64,000 nt of DNA from JAKAFX01 sp049965715. GTDB lineage: Archaea; Thermoplasmatota; Thermoplasmata; Thermoplasmatales; Thermoplasmataceae. Position 1 is the stretch's first letter; every line of letters begins with the position of its first letter. This document shows positions 18,116 to 27,452 of the stretch, piece by piece. Both the position numbers and the translations under genes were made by a program. The DNA lies in assembly GCA_049965715.1 (NCBI GenBank), contig JBMFWA010000004.1:34525-98524 (forward strand), in the 5' to 3' direction. The notes under the pieces are model-generated. The model saw only the letters and a list, made by a program, of their open reading frames with translations, ran no database searches and was not told where the DNA came from.

Positions 18116-18491
18116 TGTCGCAGCTCTGAAGGGAATTCTCCAGCTTTCAGAGGACGAAGAGCGGGAGATAAGCGATCATCCGGAACGATTCAGTGAGATA
18201 ATAGACAGCATAACGAGGGAGGTAAGAAAGCACTTTGATCTCACTCAGAAGAAGCTGGGTCTTATGTCCAGGTATGCAAGCCTCAACTATTCAATATATG
18301 ATCTCTTTATGTCTGCCCATGATAACGCAATAGTCATAGGAGGGCTCAACGCGGAGGCAAAAATGAGGGGAATTGAACTCGGAAAGGACGCAGATGAAAA
18401 AATAAAAACCATCATGGACAGATATCTGATGATCGATCCGACCTACGGTGTCCAGGAACGTGACAGCGTGAAGAGAGTCAAGCCAAGGTAA
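18102..18491 (+). CDS. Unknown helical protein in the RPA operon
   Basis: The 129-residue soluble protein is mostly helical and charged (LSEDEEREISDHPERFSE; ITREVRKHFDLTQKKL), then a region with NYSIYDLFMSAHDNA and a basic end (SVKRVKPR). It overlaps the previous frame by 14 bases and is the last gene of the run starting with RPA. I do not recognise a family. Confidence 0.65.
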   Translation: MRRNDVAALKGILQLSEDEEREISDHPERFSEIIDSITREVRKHFDLTQKKLGLMSRYASLNYSIYDLFMSAHDNAIVIGGLNAEAKMRGIELGKDADEKIKTIMDRYLMIDPTYGVQERDSVKRVKPR

Positions 18492-18636
18492 TGTGCAGGA
18501 TCTTTCTGCGGGAAGCAATTTCAGCAGATCAGAGGCTACAAACAAAGGCAATAAGTGTTGAGAAAGCCTTAAAAAATCACATGCAAACTGGCGGTTATGC
18601 AAAAATGATTTCATACAGGGATTACATAACGATAGC

Positions 18637-19038
18637 ATGACAATAGGTCCGGAAGAGATTACAAAACTCCTGAAGATGGATGGTTTTCTCAAGAACTTTA
18701 CAATAGATGTCAAGGAAGCCTCAAATGGGAGGTTTGTCATAGAGATGCCGCTTGAGGAGAAGGTTATGAGGATAGGCGGTATAATGAACGGCGGTGCAAT
18801 CATGGCCCTTTGCGATCTTGTCGGAGGTCTTTCCATCCTGACAAAAGATGACGTGATCAACCAGGTGACAATCAACATTGATGTTAACTTCCTCAGGCCT
18901 ATCGCAAAGGGGCCGGTAAAGGCGGTCGGGGAAAGTGTACGCATCGGGAAGACAATAGGTTATTCCGAGATGGTGATATATGACGGCAATGGCGAAGAAT
19001 GTGCAAAGGGATCTGGAAACTGGTTCCTTTTCAGGTAG
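18637..19038 (+). CDS. Hotdog-fold thioesterase (PaaI type)
   Basis: The 133-residue protein has the PaaI-type hotdog signature: GGIMNGGAIMALCDLVGGL (the usual HGG is NGG here), then VTINIDVNFLRP and GYSEMVIYDGNGEECAKGSG. Such enzymes hydrolyse acyl-CoA thioesters, often aromatic or short-chain. The histidine commonly seen in the HGG motif is Asn in this copy. The coaBC gene follows six bases later, so the two are cotranscribed. Confidence 0.85.
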   Translation: MTIGPEEITKLLKMDGFLKNFTIDVKEASNGRFVIEMPLEEKVMRIGGIMNGGAIMALCDLVGGLSILTKDDVINQVTINIDVNFLRPIAKGPVKAVGESVRIGKTIGYSEMVIYDGNGEECAKGSGNWFLFR

Positions 19039-19044
19039 GACTAC

Positions 19045-20244
19045 ATGAACGACCTCACAGTTCGAAAAGACGGTCCATTCAAGGGGATCAGGGTTGTCAT
19101 CGCCTTATCTGGCAGTGTATCAATATACAGAATACCGGACCTGATAAGAGATATCAGGCGTGAAGGGGGAGAAGTGGTGGCCTGTATGAGTGCTGACGCA
19201 GAAAGATTACTGAGTCCGGAAATCATCAGATGGGCCACGGACAATGCAGTAATAACCCATGTCACAGGAGAAATGGAACACATAACACTTTTTGAGGATG
19301 TGAACACCAGAACTGTTCTCCTGATCGCACCTGCCACATACAACACCATAGGGAAACTGGCATCAGGCATTGCTGACAGCGTCCCATCATTATTGTTCTC
19401 GAACGCAGTGGGATACGGAATCCCGGTGGTTGTTGCGCCTGCGATGCACAGGGGAATGATTGAGAACAGGATAAACGCTGATAATATCAGAAAGTTGAGG
19501 GACGCCGGAATTACCGTTCTCGAACCAAGGCTCGAAAATTCAAAGGCAAAAATACCGTCGAACGCCACAATAATGGATTCCATTCTTCGCGCATCAGGAA
19601 CAGGTGCTCTCAAGGGAAAGAAGATCATGATTGTGACGGGGAGGAGTGAGGAGCAGATAGATCCAGTCAGGGTTCTGACAAACAGGTCAAGCGGAATCAC
19701 TGGCTACTGGCTCGCCAGAAATTCATACAGACTTGGGGCGGATATCACCATTGTGGGGAATTGTTCCGTGGGAATTCCTGATCACATAAGACACATTGCA
19801 GCTTTGAGCACATCAGAATTTGAGGAAAAGGTCATGAGCGAACTCCTCGCAGATAACTATGATGCCGTGATTGTTTCCGCTGCATTGTCTGACTTCGAGG
19901 TTGCAAACCGATCTGCGAAGAAGATTAGCAGCAGCTCCGAACTCTCACTGAAACTGAAGCCAAGGGGAAAGATAATAGATGCCATCAGAAGGAATTACAA
20001 AGGATTCCTCGTGGTCTTCAGGCTTTCTTCAGGAGAGGATCTGGAAACAGTAAGGAAGAGGTTCAGTGAAAGCACACCCGATCTCATAGTTTTCAATACC
20101 TACAGAACAGGAAAGGGTCCCTTTGGGGACGCCAGGAACAGTTACATAGCCATCAGTGAGAACGAGTCAAGGGAGATACCGGAGAATTCAAAGGAACTGA
20201 TCACTGCAGAACTCTTAAGCATTATAGCTCAAAAATTGAGGTAG
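19045..20244 (+). CDS. coaBC: Bifunctional phosphopantothenoylcysteine decarboxylase / synthetase
   Basis: The 399-residue protein has a flavoprotein decarboxylase half (GSVSIYRIPDLIRDI, the histidine in MEHITLFED, APATYNTIGKLASGIAD, PAMH) and a CoaB half (IMIVTGRSEEQIDPVR, TNRSSGITGYWLA, VSAALSDFEV, AKKI). It joins cysteine to 4'-phosphopantothenate and decarboxylates the product, two steps of coenzyme A synthesis. The bacterial Cys motif of the decarboxylase flap (G-x-L-A-C-G) is replaced by KAKIP, and PAMN is PAMH; I believe this is usual in archaea. It ends six bases before the nitrilase gene. Confidence 0.9.
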   Translation: MNDLTVRKDGPFKGIRVVIALSGSVSIYRIPDLIRDIRREGGEVVACMSADAERLLSPEIIRWATDNAVITHVTGEMEHITLFEDVNTRTVLLIAPATYNTIGKLASGIADSVPSLLFSNAVGYGIPVVVAPAMHRGMIENRINADNIRKLRDAGITVLEPRLENSKAKIPSNATIMDSILRASGTGALKGKKIMIVTGRSEEQIDPVRVLTNRSSGITGYWLARNSYRLGADITIVGNCSVGIPDHIRHIAALSTSEFEEKVMSELLADNYDAVIVSAALSDFEVANRSAKKISSSSELSLKLKPRGKIIDAIRRNYKGFLVVFRLSSGEDLETVRKRFSESTPDLIVFNTYRTGKGPFGDARNSYIAISENESREIPENSKELITAELLSIIAQKLR

Positions 20245-20249
20245 GTAAA

Positions 20250-21017
20250 TTGCCTGAATTCACAATAAAGGGAATCGAACTGAGGAGAATGAACGTGGAA
20301 TCAGCCTTAATATTCCTGAAACAGGAAGGAATTAAGATGTTCTCCGGTCCTTTTCCGCATATTCTTGCTCTCCCGGAAAAATGGATTACTGAAGCAATTG
20401 AAGAGGACTCCAGCGTAATATCCATGTTGTGCGATCTTTCAGATAAGCACGGATCTGTTATTGTACCGGGAAGCTTCACAGTAAAGAGAGACGGCAGGTT
20501 GTATAACAGTGCTCCCGTAATAAGTGACGGAAAAATACTGGGATGGCAGGACAAGATCTCGCTTTATCTTGACGAAAAAAAGAAATACACCAGGGGAAGT
20601 AATGTATATACATTCAGCACACCCTACGGAAGAATAGCTGCACCGGTATGCTATGATCTGGATTTCCCGTATTTCTGCAAGATCGCATCTTCTAAGGGGG
20701 CTTCTATAGTCATAAACCCTTCTCTGATAAGGGAGCCATTTCACAGTGAATGGGAACTCTACGTAAGGGCAAGATCTCTTGAAAACAGGCTATGCGTGGC
20801 ATCCATAAATTCCATATCGGAACCTTTCAACGGCAACTCGGTCATTTCAATCCCGTTTATGGACGGATACGGTGCCAGGATCAGGGTTCACAGAAGCATG
20901 GGGGCTTCAGTCACTGCTGCAGTGGATCCTGAGGTTATAGCTTCTATGGCAAAAATTCGTTCCAGTGAGGATCCGGGAATATATTCATTCCAGAGCGGTA
21001 CTGTTAATGATCTCTGA
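20250..21017 (+). CDS. Carbon-nitrogen hydrolase (nitrilase superfamily)
   Basis: The 255-residue protein has the Glu-Lys-Cys triad of the superfamily: Glu in ALPEKW, Lys in WQDKISLY and Cys in APVCYDLDFPY. The partner region NPSLIREPFHSEWELYVRARSLEN is also typical. These enzymes split amides, carbamoyl groups or nitriles. The start is TTG, six bases after coaBC. Its last 33 bases overlap the convergent hydrolase gene. The substrate is unknown. Confidence 0.88.
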   Translation: MPEFTIKGIELRRMNVESALIFLKQEGIKMFSGPFPHILALPEKWITEAIEEDSSVISMLCDLSDKHGSVIVPGSFTVKRDGRLYNSAPVISDGKILGWQDKISLYLDEKKKYTRGSNVYTFSTPYGRIAAPVCYDLDFPYFCKIASSKGASIVINPSLIREPFHSEWELYVRARSLENRLCVASINSISEPFNGNSVISIPFMDGYGARIRVHRSMGASVTAAVDPEVIASMAKIRSSEDPGIYSFQSGTVNDL

Positions 21018-21686
21018 AACTCTTTCCGGGTGTGTTACCTGCGGAATATGCCCTGCACCATCGATCTTGAAGAAGAGGCTTTCCGGGATCATCTCATGAA
21101 ATTTCATACCATATTTCAGGGGAATTATGTTATCATCTTCTCCCCATATTATGATGGTTCTTGCCTTTAGGTTGTGAAGTCCATCCGGATCAAGTTTTTC
21201 GTTGGTCCTTGAATTGCTCATGATTATTTTCCTCATGATTTCCCTTCTGTTGTACCGGCTGATTTTCATGAGCATGTCAAGGAATGCATCAGATGCGCCG
21301 CTTTCTCCCACAGTTGGGTTTATACCTGCACTGTCCACCAGGTAGAGGTAATGGGACTGGACATATCCGGTTGCGAGTTTTGCTGCTATCCATCCACCAT
21401 AGGAATTCCCCAGAAGTCCGAAAGGCTTTATGCCTGAAACATTGACAAACTCAGTTATGAATTCGCACTGGTTATGGATCGAATACTCTATGTCCGGTTT
21501 ATCAGATCGCCCATGCCCCAGCAGGTCAACCATAAAAAGCTCAAATCTTGAATCAAGATAACGATTGAGCTTGATCCAGCTGTTGCCTGTACCGCCCAGT
21601 CCATGTAGGAAGATCAATGGCAGCCTTCCGTTACGGTGAAGATATGAAATATTCCCAAGGGATGTATGGGCAATAAGTCTTTCCAT
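20985..21686 (-). CDS. Alpha/beta hydrolase
   Basis: The 233-residue protein has the oxyanion loop FLHGLGGTGNSW, VDLLGHGRSDKP, the nucleophile elbow LGNSYGGW, the acid in WGEDDNIIP and the histidine in GAGHIPQVTHPE. It is an ordinary soluble hydrolase, probably an esterase. It overlaps the 3' end of the nitrilase gene by 33 bases tail to tail. Confidence 0.9.
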   Translation of the reverse strand: MERLIAHTSLGNISYLHRNGRLPLIFLHGLGGTGNSWIKLNRYLDSRFELFMVDLLGHGRSDKPDIEYSIHNQCEFITEFVNVSGIKPFGLLGNSYGGWIAAKLATGYVQSHYLYLVDSAGINPTVGESGASDAFLDMLMKISRYNRREIMRKIIMSNSRTNEKLDPDGLHNLKARTIIIWGEDDNIIPLKYGMKFHEMIPESLFFKIDGAGHIPQVTHPERVSEIINSTALE

Positions 21687-21762
21687 AATAATTTCAAGCT
21701 GGAAGTGCAGGATAATGCAAAAATATTTCTAAAAAACGGGATAAATTAAAAATTTTATGCCA

Positions 21763-23019
21763 TCAAAAAGATGGCGTAAGGGAAATCAGTTCATAGACGA
21801 CAGGGCTTCCGATACCTGTTACCTCATCGTAGCCAGGTCCCGCATAATAGTATCCGTTGTATCCCACAGTTATGTCGTGGAACGCGGTACCATAGTCAGT
21901 ACTTGAGTAGATGGAGTAAAGTATCTGGTGCACGTTTGCGCCATTTATTGCGGCAGTGCCATCTATGGACTGTATGTCGGCAAAAATGGCTGACCACTGG
22001 GGAGCAGCTGCACTTGTACCGCCAACCTGGATCCAGCCGGATGATCCTTCGTAAGTGGTCGTATCATAAACCCACACACCTGTGTTAGGATTCGCATCGT
22101 AGGACACATCTGGCGAAGCCCTTCCGGATACACTAATTCCAGCAGAAGACTGATATGAGGGTTCAGGGAAGTATGTGCTTATGCCTCCGCCGGAACTGTT
22201 CCATGCATATTCATATCCATAGGAAGCTCCTGTGGATGTAGGATTGTTAAGAACCAGTGAGGTTCCACCTGCGGATACAACAGAGGGATCCGTTGACGGA
22301 TAGTTCACGGTTATGGAACTGGTCCCGTCTGAAGCGCCGTTATCCCCAGACGCTGCAACAGGAATAACACCGTGCGATGCGACATAGGAGAAGATGGATG
22401 AATACTGGGCCAGTTCGGCAGAGGTCAGGTCACTCTGTGCCTCTCCCCATGACATGGATATGATATTCGCATGGGTTGTGTTGTAAGCGTAGTTCACGGC
22501 ATCGTTGATCAGGTATGTGTTTGAGGCACTTGGCGTCTCAATAAGGACTATCTTTGCGGCAGGCGCCATTGCATGTGCCCATTCAACATCGAGAGAGGTC
22601 TCGAGGGCCCATCCAGAATTTCTGGAAACCTTTCCAAATGGCTGAACTATCTGCAGATTTATGGCAGGAAGGCCAAATGCACTGTCGAACGTTTTAACAT
22701 CGCTACTTATACTGGGGCTTCCGTATGCATCTATCACGGCAATGGTTTCACCGCTTCCATAGTTTGTGTTATATGCTCCATTGCTTGTGTACTGGTAACC
22801 GTCCCAGATCTGTATCGGGATATATCCTGGATAAGTTGTGGGTGCAGAAGAACTGCTTCCGCCTATCTTATCAGGACCAACCACGAACATTGTCACACCA
22901 TGTGCACTGGAAAGCACCGGACTCTGATAGTTTCCGGATGCAACTGCAGGTATGAACAGACCGCTAAATGCGACTACCATTCCCAAAGCTACCAACAGGA
23001 CTAGCTGTTTTCTAATCAT
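21763..23019 (-). CDS. Sedolisin-type acid serine protease (MEROPS S53), secreted
   Basis: From ATG 23019 the product is 418 residues and starts with a signal peptide (MIRKQLVLLVALGMVVAFSG). The S53 triad is visible: Glu140 and Asp144 in ALETSLDVEWAHA, the oxyanion Asp226 in SGDNGA and the nucleophile Ser336 in VGGTSAAAP. The C-terminal DITVGYNG and GPGYDEVTGIGSP form the calcium site. A TATA-like tttatatatg centred near 23045 is 26 bases before this ATG, so the upstream 37 codons of the open frame are not used. S53 proteases work at low pH outside the cell. There is little room for a propeptide: about 60 residues. Confidence 0.92.
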   Translation of the reverse strand: MIRKQLVLLVALGMVVAFSGLFIPAVASGNYQSPVLSSAHGVTMFVVGPDKIGGSSSSAPTTYPGYIPIQIWDGYQYTSNGAYNTNYGSGETIAVIDAYGSPSISSDVKTFDSAFGLPAINLQIVQPFGKVSRNSGWALETSLDVEWAHAMAPAAKIVLIETPSASNTYLINDAVNYAYNTTHANIISMSWGEAQSDLTSAELAQYSSIFSYVASHGVIPVAASGDNGASDGTSSITVNYPSTDPSVVSAGGTSLVLNNPTSTGASYGYEYAWNSSGGGISTYFPEPSYQSSAGISVSGRASPDVSYDANPNTGVWVYDTTTYEGSSGWIQVGGTSAAAPQWSAIFADIQSIDGTAAINGANVHQILYSIYSSTDYGTAFHDITVGYNGYYYAGPGYDEVTGIGSPVVYELISLTPSF

Positions 23020-23040
23020 AAAAAATGATATATGGTACCA

Positions 23041-23051
23041 CATATATAAAC
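23041..23051 (-). promoter_or_regulatory. TATA box of the sedolisin gene
   Basis: On the minus strand the bases read gtttatatatg, centred about 26 bases before ATG 23019. This fits a leaderless archaeal transcript and decides the start codon. Confidence 0.6.
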
Positions 23052-23255
23052 ATTCGTTCAAGTAGGTACCGAAATTCGATGGCGCGGAAGTTGCAGACAG
23101 ACCATTGTTGATCAGAAAAGTAACATACAATGAGGACTTAAAATGTCCAGGGCCCGCATATTTTTGGACTCCTAAGATGAAATATCACATAGGTTGGCAA
23201 TCTTAGAAAGAAATTTTAGTGCAAAAAGAAATTTAATAGGTAAGGATAATAAAGA

Positions 23256-25898
23256 GTGACAAAAAAATACGTATACCTGTATGAAGAAGGCAGCAAAGAT
23301 ATGGCAGATCTTCTCGGAGGCAAGGGTGCAGGCCTCGCTGAGATGAGCAATATCGGTATGAACGTACCACCCGGTTTTACGATAATCACGGAAGCTTGCA
23401 GGGACTACCTCAAGAATTCCAGATTTCCCGAAGGAATGCTCGACCAGGCAATGAATGCTCTTAAGGAAATAGAAAAGCGATCGGGGAAAAAATTCGGTGA
23501 TTCCGAGAACCCACTGCTTGTCTCTGTGAGGTCCGGTGCACCAATAAGCATGCCGGGAATGATGGATACCATACTCAATGTCGGTCTAAATGACATGACC
23601 TTAAAGGGACTTGCAAAGCAGACCAGCAACATGAGATTTGCTCTGGATTCCTATAGAAGGCTGATCCAGATGTTTGGGAACGTTGTTCTGGAAATCCCAA
23701 AGGAGGACTTCGAGGCAGTGCTTGAGGAAGTCAAGGGAAAGAATTCACTGAAATTTGACAGCGATCTAGGTGAAAGCCATCTGCGTGAAGTCATAAACTC
23801 GTTCATGAATGTGTACAAGAAACACAATAAAGAATTCCCTCAAAAACCAATGGACCAGATGCTTCAGGCAATAGAGGCTGTATTCAGGTCATGGAACTCG
23901 GATCGTGCAGTGGCATACAGAGAGATAAATCACATATCCAACGAGATGGGAACCGCTGTAAACATTGTCACAATGGTCTTCGGCAACATGGGCAACGATT
24001 CTGCAACCGGTGTCGCCTTCACAAGAAATCCGAACACCGGAGAGCACAAACTCTTTGCGGAATATCTCACAAACGCACAGGGCGAAGATGTGGTTTCTGG
24101 ATCAAGGACGCCTAAATCAATAGAGGATCTCGCAAAGGAAATGCCGGAGGCATACAAAACCCTGCTTGACTACGTGGAGAAGCTGGAAAAACATTACAAG
24201 AACATGATGGACATAGAATTCACCATAGAACGAGGAAAGCTCTACATGCTGCAGACCAGGACAGGAAAGAGAACCGCGAGGGCTGCAGTCAGGATCGCAG
24301 TGGACATGGTAAATGAAGGCATAATAACCAAGAAGGAGGCAATCATAAGGATAACACCGGATATCCTCAACGTTACGCTTTATCCCCAGGTCAAGAGCAA
24401 TGATTCAATAAAACCAATCGGGAAAGGGCTTGCAGCGTCTCCAGGAGCGGCGATCGGTGAAATAGTATTCTCATCAGACAGGGCAGTTGAGCTGTCGAAG
24501 CAGAAGAAAGACCTTATCCTTGTGAGGCCTGAAACCACTGCCGACGATGTGCGGGGCATGTCAGTATCCAGAGGGTTCCTCACACAGAAGGGAGGCATGA
24601 CCTCGCACGCTGCAGTTGTTGCAAGGGCAATGGGAAAGCCTGCCGTTGTGGGTGCAGAGGAGATAAGAGTAGATGTGAAAAACAAGACCCTGAAAGCTGG
24701 AGATCTTATCCTCAGGGAAGGTGACAGAATTACATTGGACGGGACAATGGGCCTGTTTTACAAGGGTGACATGGAAACAGAATCTTCTGCAAAAACCGTC
24801 GAGAATGAAACACTGCTCAAGTGGGCTGACGGTTTCAGGAAACTCGGCGTCAGGGCAAACGCAAACACCCCGGAAGAGGCAAGAATGGCCAGGGAAAATG
24901 GCGCGGAGGGAATAGGTCTTGCCAGGACAGAGAGAATGTTCCTGGGCAACGAAAGAATCGGGATTATGAGGGCAATGATCATGAGCAATGATCAGGAGGA
25001 GAGAAAGAAATACCTTGATAAACTGCTACCAATGCAGGTATCAGATTTCACTGAATTTTTCTCCACCATGGAGAATTTTCCCGTAATCATAAGGTTGCTC
25101 GATCCTCCACTTCACGAATTTCTACCGGACAAGGAGGAGGTCCTGACCAGGATGCTTGAACTTAGAAACATCAGTGATAAGACTCCACAGCAGAAGAAGG
25201 ACCTCGATGATCAGGAAAAAATGTTCCGAACCATCAAGGCACTTGAGGAATTCAACCCAATGCTCGGGTTCAGGGGATGCAGGCTCGGATTGTTGCACCC
25301 CGAGATTTACGAGATGCAGACCAGGGCCATAATCACAGCCGCGAAGAACGTGAAGAAGCAGGGAAAGAACATATTCCCGGAGATCATGATACCTCTTGTT
25401 GGCCACCCCAATGAGATCAGGATCCTGAGGGAAAGACTTGAAAAGGTAGCGCATGAAGCCATGGGTAATGATAAGATAGAATACAAATTTGGAACCATGA
25501 TAGAGATCCCCAGGGCATGCATAACCGCGGATTCAATAGCAAAATACGCAGATTTCTTCTCATTCGGAACGAACGATCTCACCCAGATGACATTCGGATT
25601 CAGCAGGGATGACGCAGAGGGAAAATTCCTTGCCAAGTACGTGGAGGACGGGATTCTGGATCAGGATCCATTCTCTTCTGTGGACCAGGCTGGGGTGGGA
25701 GAACTCATGAAGATGGCCGTGAAGAAGGGAAGATCGACAAGACCCGACCTTGAGATCGGAATATGCGGCGAACAGGGAGGCGATCCGGAAACAATAGAGT
25801 TCTGCCACAGGATAGGACTGAATTACGTATCATCCTCACCATACAGAATACCTGTCGCCAGGCTGGCAGCTGCCAGATCGGCAATAATAAAGTCCTGA
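23256..25898 (+). CDS. ppdK: Pyruvate, phosphate dikinase
   Basis: The 880-residue protein has the full PPDK layout: an N-terminal ATP-grasp region (GGKGAGLAEM, RSGAPISMPGMMDT), the swivelling phosphohistidine domain with GGMTSHAAVVARAMGKPAVVG, and the C-terminal PEP/pyruvate barrel with FGTNDLTQMTFGFSRDD and GICGEQGGDP (catalytic Cys). It interconverts pyruvate + ATP + phosphate and PEP + AMP + PPi in the cytosol. The start is GTG with a TATA-like aatttaata about 25 bases upstream. The reaction links with the membrane pyrophosphatase and pyruvate kinase found elsewhere in the window. Confidence 0.96.
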   Translation: MTKKYVYLYEEGSKDMADLLGGKGAGLAEMSNIGMNVPPGFTIITEACRDYLKNSRFPEGMLDQAMNALKEIEKRSGKKFGDSENPLLVSVRSGAPISMPGMMDTILNVGLNDMTLKGLAKQTSNMRFALDSYRRLIQMFGNVVLEIPKEDFEAVLEEVKGKNSLKFDSDLGESHLREVINSFMNVYKKHNKEFPQKPMDQMLQAIEAVFRSWNSDRAVAYREINHISNEMGTAVNIVTMVFGNMGNDSATGVAFTRNPNTGEHKLFAEYLTNAQGEDVVSGSRTPKSIEDLAKEMPEAYKTLLDYVEKLEKHYKNMMDIEFTIERGKLYMLQTRTGKRTARAAVRIAVDMVNEGIITKKEAIIRITPDILNVTLYPQVKSNDSIKPIGKGLAASPGAAIGEIVFSSDRAVELSKQKKDLILVRPETTADDVRGMSVSRGFLTQKGGMTSHAAVVARAMGKPAVVGAEEIRVDVKNKTLKAGDLILREGDRITLDGTMGLFYKGDMETESSAKTVENETLLKWADGFRKLGVRANANTPEEARMARENGAEGIGLARTERMFLGNERIGIMRAMIMSNDQEERKKYLDKLLPMQVSDFTEFFSTMENFPVIIRLLDPPLHEFLPDKEEVLTRMLELRNISDKTPQQKKDLDDQEKMFRTIKALEEFNPMLGFRGCRLGLLHPEIYEMQTRAIITAAKNVKKQGKNIFPEIMIPLVGHPNEIRILRERLEKVAHEAMGNDKIEYKFGTMIEIPRACITADSIAKYADFFSFGTNDLTQMTFGFSRDDAEGKFLAKYVEDGILDQDPFSSVDQAGVGELMKMAVKKGRSTRPDLEIGICGEQGGDPETIEFCHRIGLNYVSSSPYRIPVARLAAARSAIIKS

Positions 25899-26466
25899 TT
25901 GATGTGTGTGCTGAACGTGAGTGATGACGGTCAGAAATATAGATGGATGTCGACAGCACCATCAAAACAATACCCAGGAGAACAGGAACCGTCTCTGCAA
26001 TGAAAAATTATTGTTATTTTTTTAAATCCAACATTTCTGGAATCCTGATCACTATCCTTCCAGTTCACTCTGCTTAACTTTCCAAATAGAAGCATATCTC
26101 CAATATAAGCGCTAGCTATAATGGCGAGAGTAATAAACATCATAAGTACGACGCACTTGAACTGGAAAAGAGACTTGTATTTCCAGAATCCTCAAATATC
26201 ACTGCAAGAGTGAGTCAAATTATAATCGCATACCCTCTCCAGTTGGTCTGGAGAATATCAGTTCGTTCATTATTCCCCTTGGTGGAGGACGGTCCTAATT
26301 CGTTTGCTGACTGACAGAGTCTCTGTAATATCTGAATGGAGAAGGATTTTTGTATTCCCTTAAAAGCCTCGTGCTAAAAGATGGCGCCTAGCGGCAATCC
26401 CCAAAAACTGGTGCTGACCATCGGACGTCATGGAATTGGGCTATGGAGAAAATACAAACCCGCAGT
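25899..26466. other. Long intergenic region after ppdK
   Basis: About 570 bases hold no intact gene. The left part has remains of a small membrane protein on the minus strand (see separate entry). From about 26150 to 26460 I see no open frame with coding character, no clear RNA fold and no repeat, only short inverted sequences (for example ctccagttggtctggag at about 26237-26253). Confidence 0.45.
25909..26143 (-). pseudogene. Possible frameshifted remnant of a small membrane protein
   Basis: On the minus strand a frame from 26143 gives a hydrophobic start (MMFITLAIIASAYIGDMLLF) and a charged stretch (NWKDSDQDSRN). A second hydrophobic segment (VPVLLGIVLMVLSTSIYI) lies in another frame after a run of seven T at about 26015-26021. 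Joining the two frames gives a two-segment membrane protein. It may instead be chance hydrophobicity. Confidence 0.3.
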
Positions 26467-27357
26467 CTAAACAAATTTCAAGATCATGAATAAGACGAAC
26501 ACTATGGTAAGGTAAGGGCTGGAATACTTGAAAAGATTGAAGGAACTCCCCATGCTATGTTTCTTTGCAAACAATGCAGCGAGAATCAGTAAAGGAGCAG
26601 ACAGAACGGCAACGATGAAGATATAGATGGTAGAATTTTCCCCAAGGAAGTATGGAATTATTGAAAACACAGCCAGAAGAACCGCAGAAAAAGAAATGCA
26701 AGCTGATGAGATTCTCTCAGAATATACCACTGGCAGCATTGGCACACCAGCATTTTCGTAATCATCTCTGTAGCGATAGGCAAGGCTCCAGATATGCACC
26801 GGAATCCATACAACAACAAGGGCAAAAAGGAACCAGGGGAGAATGGAAAAGGAAGAAGTGACTGTGTACCATCCAACAAGCACAGGAATTCCCCCAGAGA
26901 AACCGCCAAGTATCACGCTCCATGGAGTCCTCCTCTTAAGCAGCAAACTATAAACAACTACATTGTCTGCAATTCCAAAAGAAATAAATGATGCTGCCAG
27001 AAATTTTCCATAAAATATGAGAAGGATTACGGACAGTGTGATCAGAAATAATCCAAATATAAGGCCGTTCATGGGTGAAATACTGCCGGTCACGAGAGGC
27101 CTGTTTCTGGTTCTGGCCATTTTAGCATCTATATCGCGATCTATGAAGTTGGTGACAGATTCAGAACCTGCTGCTCCTGCGGATAATGAAATCACAGTCA
27201 GCAAAACAAGTAACCAGTCGGAGAGCGAATACTGGTCAATCGCCAGCATTGCACCAACGGCACCTACAAACACGAGTAATGACCACACCTTCGGTTTGGT
27301 GTATCTGAAGTAAAGCGGTATAGATTTCCTGAACTTACTGAACAAGTATGATCTCAC
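26467..27357 (-). CDS. ctaB: Heme O synthase (protoheme IX farnesyltransferase)
   Basis: The 296-residue membrane protein has the UbiA-family motifs in the CtaB form: YTKPKVWSLL at the start, NFIDRDIDAKMARTRNRPL, RRTPWSVILGGFSGGIPVLVGW and HIWSLAYRYRDDYENAGVPMLP. It adds farnesyl to heme B to make heme O for a terminal oxidase. The GTG start at 27357 lies about 28 bases from a TATA-like gttatttatc, and the gene diverges from the histidine-bearing membrane protein across 95 bases. Confidence 0.93.
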   Translation of the reverse strand: MRSYLFSKFRKSIPLYFRYTKPKVWSLLVFVGAVGAMLAIDQYSLSDWLLVLLTVISLSAGAAGSESVTNFIDRDIDAKMARTRNRPLVTGSISPMNGLIFGLFLITLSVILLIFYGKFLAASFISFGIADNVVVYSLLLKRRTPWSVILGGFSGGIPVLVGWYTVTSSFSILPWFLFALVVVWIPVHIWSLAYRYRDDYENAGVPMLPVVYSERISSACISFSAVLLAVFSIIPYFLGENSTIYIFIVAVLSAPLLILAALFAKKHSMGSSFNLFKYSSPYLTIVFVLFMILKFV

Positions 27358-27452
27358 TTATTACAACAATCATCAGTTGATAAATAACTTTAGATTCTAT
27401 TATATTAGGGTTTGGGTTTTAATAAATAGAATATATGAGGCTATGAGTTCAA

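Noticed and set aside
18291..18944. A 217-codon minus-strand frame opposite the RPA operon end and thioesterase
   Set aside because: The forward genes have clear family features or overlap-coupled starts; this one has none.
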